NCBI GenBank assembly: GCA_045614825.1
Contig: JAZLDO010000178.1
Coordinates: 1 to 64,000, forward strand
Reading direction: 5' to 3'
DNA length: 64,000 nt
DNA from: Aphodosoma sp045614825
GTDB taxonomy: Bacteria > Bacteroidota > Bacteroidia > Bacteroidales > Paludibacteraceae
Of the stretch, positions 61,376 to 64,000 are shown piece by piece (the stretch's first letter is position 1; each line of letters starts with the position of its first letter). The position numbers were made by a program, and so were the translations under genes. Below the pieces are notes generated by a model. The model made no database searches. It had not been told where the DNA came from and saw only the letters and a program-made list of their open reading frames with translations.

Positions 61376-62407
61376 ATGAGAGTATTGATAACTTGTTTTT
61401 CGTCGATTAGTAATGTTGCTGCAATTGTTCCACAGCTTTATGGGCTTGTAAATGATTATCCTCAGCATGAATTTATTGTGCTAAGTCGTAGTTTTTTACG
61501 TCCGTTGTTCGATAAATTGCCGCGTGTAACATTTGTTGGTGGTGATATTCGTGGTGCGCATAAAACACCTATTGGTGTATATCGACTATTTAAGCAACTG
61601 AGATTGATGAAACCTGATGTGGTGTTAGATATGCAGCGTTCGTGGCGCACACGTATGATTGCTCGTCTATTCGCTTTTGTAGGCACAAAAATACTGAAGA
61701 TTAGTTTTGTGACAACAGAGCAAAAAAGGCTAATTAAGCGAGGTGCAAGTAAGTCTCGTCCGATTCCTACAATATTCGAGCGTCAAGCTCGTTTATACGC
61801 AAAGATAAGACTAATGGTTAATGATAGTTTTTGCAAACTATACGAGCCGAATGTAGAGCAAGGGGCAAAAATCAAGGAGTTATATGGCGAAAAACAAGGC
61901 CGTTGGATTGGTATTGCGCCATTTTCTATTGCACGGGGCAAAACTTTACCTCTCCGTAAAATGAAAAATGTCATTGCTTATTTTGATAAACAGCCTAACA
62001 CGAAAATTTTCCTTTTTGGGGCTGGAGAGATGGAAAATGAGTTGTTGTTGGATTGGCAATCATTGTACAATAATGCTTATGCTGTACACACAAATTTACA
62101 ACTCGATGACGAATTGGCTTTGATGAACTCTCTTGATGTGATGGTGTGTATGGATTCAGCAAATATGCATTTGGCATCATTAATGGCTGTACCAGTTGTG
62201 AGTATTTGGGGGGCAACACATCCTTACTCGGGCTTTCTTGGCTGGAAACAATCAATGGATAATTGTGTAGGAGTAGATTTTTCATGTCGTCCTTGTACCG
62301 CGCATTCTGATCGCAAATGCAAATATGGAGATTATCGCTGTCTTGAAAGTCTCCATTCAAGTAAAATAATAGAAGTAATTAATCAATGCATAATGCACAA
62401 TGCATAA
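61376..62407 (+). CDS. Glycosyltransferase family 9 (heptosyltransferase-like)
   Basis: The 343-residue cytosolic or peripheral protein matches ADP-heptose:LPS heptosyltransferase relatives (GT9). These add sugars to the lipopolysaccharide core or other surface glycans. The N-terminus MRVLITCFSSISNVAAIVPQ takes the place of the usual RFSSIGDV nucleotide-fold start. The C-terminal domain shows IGIAPFSIARGKTLPLRKM, KIFLFGAGEME and the acceptor/donor segment VCMDSANMHLASLMAVPVVSIWGATHP. A cysteine group (CRPCTAHSDRKCKYGDYRC) near the end is common in this branch. The last eight codons (QCIMHNA and stop) come from a TGCATAA/TGCACAA tract. The exact sugar cannot be read from the sequence. Confidence 0.85.
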   Translation: MRVLITCFSSISNVAAIVPQLYGLVNDYPQHEFIVLSRSFLRPLFDKLPRVTFVGGDIRGAHKTPIGVYRLFKQLRLMKPDVVLDMQRSWRTRMIARLFAFVGTKILKISFVTTEQKRLIKRGASKSRPIPTIFERQARLYAKIRLMVNDSFCKLYEPNVEQGAKIKELYGEKQGRWIGIAPFSIARGKTLPLRKMKNVIAYFDKQPNTKIFLFGAGEMENELLLDWQSLYNNAYAVHTNLQLDDELALMNSLDVMVCMDSANMHLASLMAVPVVSIWGATHPYSGFLGWKQSMDNCVGVDFSCRPCTAHSDRKCKYGDYRCLESLHSSKIIEVINQCIMHNA

Positions 62408-62491
62408 TGCACAATTGCCATTCGGTATTTGTTTAATTAATAATAAAAAGGTAATTAAGTTTGTGCATCGTGCATTTAGCATTGTGCATTG
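62384..62491. repeat. Inverted TGCATAATGCACAA arms around a TGCCATTCGG core
   Basis: The left arm (62384-62415) is TGCATAATGCACAA repeated twice. The right arm (62461-62491) contains TTGTGCAT, GTGCAT and ATTGTGCATT, its inverse complement with a few changes. TGCCATTCGG lies at 62416-62425. The arms could fold into a long stem between the glycosyltransferase and parA genes. Confidence 0.75.
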
Positions 62492-62502
62492 AAATAAGAA
62501 TT

Positions 62503-63264
62503 ATGGGAAAAATTATAGCAATAGCAAATCAAAAAGGTGGTGTGGGAAAAACAACCACAAGTATAAATCTTTCAGCTTCTTTGGCTCGTGAGGGAAAAAC
62601 AGTGTTGCTTATTGATGCCGACCCACAAGCAAATGCTTCTTCGGGTTTAGGAGTGGAAGTGAAAGATTTGAACACTACGGTTTACGAGTGTATGATTGGA
62701 GAAGTAAAAGTGGCAGATGCTACTTTTGATACAGAAATAGAGGGTTTAAAAATTGTCCCTTCGCATATCGACCTCGTGGGTGCTGAAATCGAAATGCTTA
62801 ACCTCGAAAATCGTGAGAAATGTATGCGTAATATGTTGCTTAGCGAAAAAAGCAAGTACGATTATATCATCATCGACTGCTCACCATCGTTAGGGCTTAT
62901 CACTGTTAATGCTCTCACTGCTGCCGATTCGGTTATCATACCTGTTCAATGCGAATATTTTGCGCTCGAAGGTATTGGTAAGTTGTTGAATACTATTAAG
63001 ATTATCAAAAGTGGTCTTAATCCTGCACTCAATATTGAAGGTTTCTTGCTCACTATGTTCGATGCTCGTCTTCGTTATGCAAACCAAGTGGCAGAAGAGG
63101 TGCGTAAGCATTTTGGGGATATGGTATTTAAAACTACTATTCAGCGTAATGTAAAACTTTCTGAAGCAACTTCGTATGGTCAACCAGCTATCGTTTACGA
63201 TCCAGATTCTCGTGGAGCTCAAAACCATATTGAACTTGCTAAAGAATTGATAAACAAGAAGTAA
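62503..63264 (+). CDS. parA: Chromosome partitioning ATPase ParA (Soj)
   Basis: The ParA/Soj ATPase works with ParB at parS sites to move replication origins apart. It shows the deviant Walker A KGGVGKTTTS (11-20), the family phrases LIDADPQANASSGLG, YIIIDCSPSLGLITVNAL and PVQCEYFALEG, and IQRNVKLSEATSYGQPAIVY near the end. At 253 residues without an N-terminal DNA-binding extension, it is the chromosomal type. ATG 62503 is the family start; the upstream TTG frame reads through a repeat. It lies 95 bases after the glycosyltransferase gene. Confidence 0.95.
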   Translation: MGKIIAIANQKGGVGKTTTSINLSASLAREGKTVLLIDADPQANASSGLGVEVKDLNTTVYECMIGEVKVADATFDTEIEGLKIVPSHIDLVGAEIEMLNLENREKCMRNMLLSEKSKYDYIIIDCSPSLGLITVNALTAADSVIIPVQCEYFALEGIGKLLNTIKIIKSGLNPALNIEGFLLTMFDARLRYANQVAEEVRKHFGDMVFKTTIQRNVKLSEATSYGQPAIVYDPDSRGAQNHIELAKELINKK

Positions 63265-63432
63265 TTTTCTTCAAACATAAGTACATAATTCTTTGTTTGT
63301 GGGTTAGTTTGTATTGCAAGGCTTGTATTTGAAAAAAGAGGTTTTCCCTTCCTAACATAAATATAGAAATTGAATTTTGTAAGCCTAAAAATATAATATG
63401 TACTTCTGTTAAAACAACAATAATAATTAAAT

Positions 63433-64000
63433 ATGAAAAAACAAGTTTTAGGTCGTGGACTCAGTGCTTTGATAGAAACAGAGCCAGTTGCAGCTGTGGG
63501 TTCTACACTATTCAATGAAATAGAAATCAGCAAAATACATCCAAATCCAAATCAACCTCGTACTGATTTCGACGATGATGCTCTTGAGGAGTTGGCTACA
63601 TCTATTCGTGCTAATGGTATCATTAGCCCTATCACTTTACGCAAAATCAGTGATGACAACTATCAAATTATTGCTGGTGAACGTCGTTATCGTGCGTCTA
63701 AATTGATTGGATTAGACAAAATACCAGCATATATTCGTGATGTCGATGACGGACAAGTCATGGAGATGGCTCTCATCGAGAATATCCAACGTGAAGACTT
63801 AAATGCCATTGAAATAGCATTAAGCTATAATAGTCTCGTGGCTACGCTCAATCTTACACAGGAGGCTTTGGCTGAGCGTGTTGGTAAAAAGCGTGCAACT
63901 ATCACCAACTATCTTCGTCTGCTCAAACTTCCTGCTGAAATACAGATGGGATTAAAAGATAAAAAGATTGACATGGGTCATGCGCGTGCCCTTGTCAGTG
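63433..64000 (+). CDS. parB: Chromosome partitioning protein ParB, N-terminal part
   Basis: The gene runs off the window; 189 residues are visible. The N-terminus MKKQVLGRGLSALIE is the segment that stimulates ParA. The ParB/sulfiredoxin-like CTPase domain follows: IHPNPNQPRTDFDDDALEEL (about 35-54), IIAGERRYRASKLIG and ALIENIQREDLNAIE. Then comes the helix-turn-helix LTQEALAERVGKKRATITNY that binds parS. The 168-base gap after parA has no clear promoter. I found no parS-like 16-mer in the window. Confidence 0.95.
   Translation, partial: MKKQVLGRGLSALIETEPVAAVGSTLFNEIEISKIHPNPNQPRTDFDDDALEELATSIRANGIISPITLRKISDDNYQIIAGERRYRASKLIGLDKIPAYIRDVDDGQVMEMALIENIQREDLNAIEIALSYNSLVATLNLTQEALAERVGKKRATITNYLRLLKLPAEIQMGLKDKKIDMGHARALVS

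Noticed and set aside
1..64000. CRISPR array
   Set aside because: The repeats present are short tandem words or dispersed elements without regular unique spacers, and no cas genes are seen.
61143..64000. parS sites near parAB
   Set aside because: I looked for the TGTTTCACGTGAAACA-like palindrome and found none. The GTTTCAC words near 49,700 belong to a terminator.
1..64000. tRNA or rRNA genes
   Set aside because: No cloverleaf or rRNA stretch was recognised in any intergenic gap by eye. A tRNAscan run would settle it.

Overview
The window is an AT-rich chromosomal segment of a member of the Bacteroidota, most likely Bacteroidales. Four things point there. Promoters follow the phylum pattern (TTTG, about 20 nt, then TAnnTTTG). 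Start codons lack Shine-Dalgarno sequences. Several large secreted proteins end in type IX secretion (T9SS) sorting domains. The housekeeping genes (a long SecA, a GGGtGRT protein, HtpG) are of the Bacteroidota type. The ParA/ParB pair at the right end is of chromosomal type.

Layout. 1-4.6 kb: the end of gcvH, a possible small RNA, a minus-strand AAA-type ATPase, a repeat-rich gap and htpG. 4.9-7.4 kb: a small accessory patch with a short DprA-like protein and unknown proteins. 7.4-14 kb: an MFS transporter, an Omp28-like secreted protein and secA. 14.2-44.1 kb: a T9SS surface-protein cluster. It holds two collinear giants of about 2,950-2,990 aa, each followed by one or two proteins of about 1,030-1,070 aa, so the block looks duplicated. 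A truncated BspA-like gene and a 354-bp inverted-repeat element lie between the two halves. 44.2-48.5 kb: mnmD, a TldE/PmbA-like gene, and a NifU-like/GGGtGRT pair.

49.3-59.8 kb is the most unusual part. A promoter and terminator bracket a roughly 400-nt structured non-coding RNA. It is followed by eight tightly packed genes: a lipoprotein with a von Willebrand A-like motif, a small membrane protein, a tubulin/FtsZ-like protein, an actin/Hsp70-fold ATPase with a large unknown N-terminus, a one-TM protein, a MotA/ZorA-like channel subunit with long coiled coils, a MotB/ZorB-like subunit with an OmpA domain, and a small lipoprotein. Together they would make an envelope-spanning, ion-driven machine coupled to two cytoskeletal-type NTPases. 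It resembles the ZorAB half of Zorya defence but lacks the Zorya effectors ZorC, ZorD and ZorE.

59.9-61.1 kb holds two genes broken by homopolymer frameshifts (an L,D-transpeptidase and a membrane protein). 61.4-64 kb holds a family 9 glycosyltransferase, parA and the start of parB.

Repeats are a second theme. Short tandem tracts begin at or inside stop codons. Two intercistronic gaps share a TGCCATTCGG core between complementary repeat arms. A GCAAAGTT-rich element occurs in inverted orientation near 2.0-2.4 kb and 48.8-49.2 kb.
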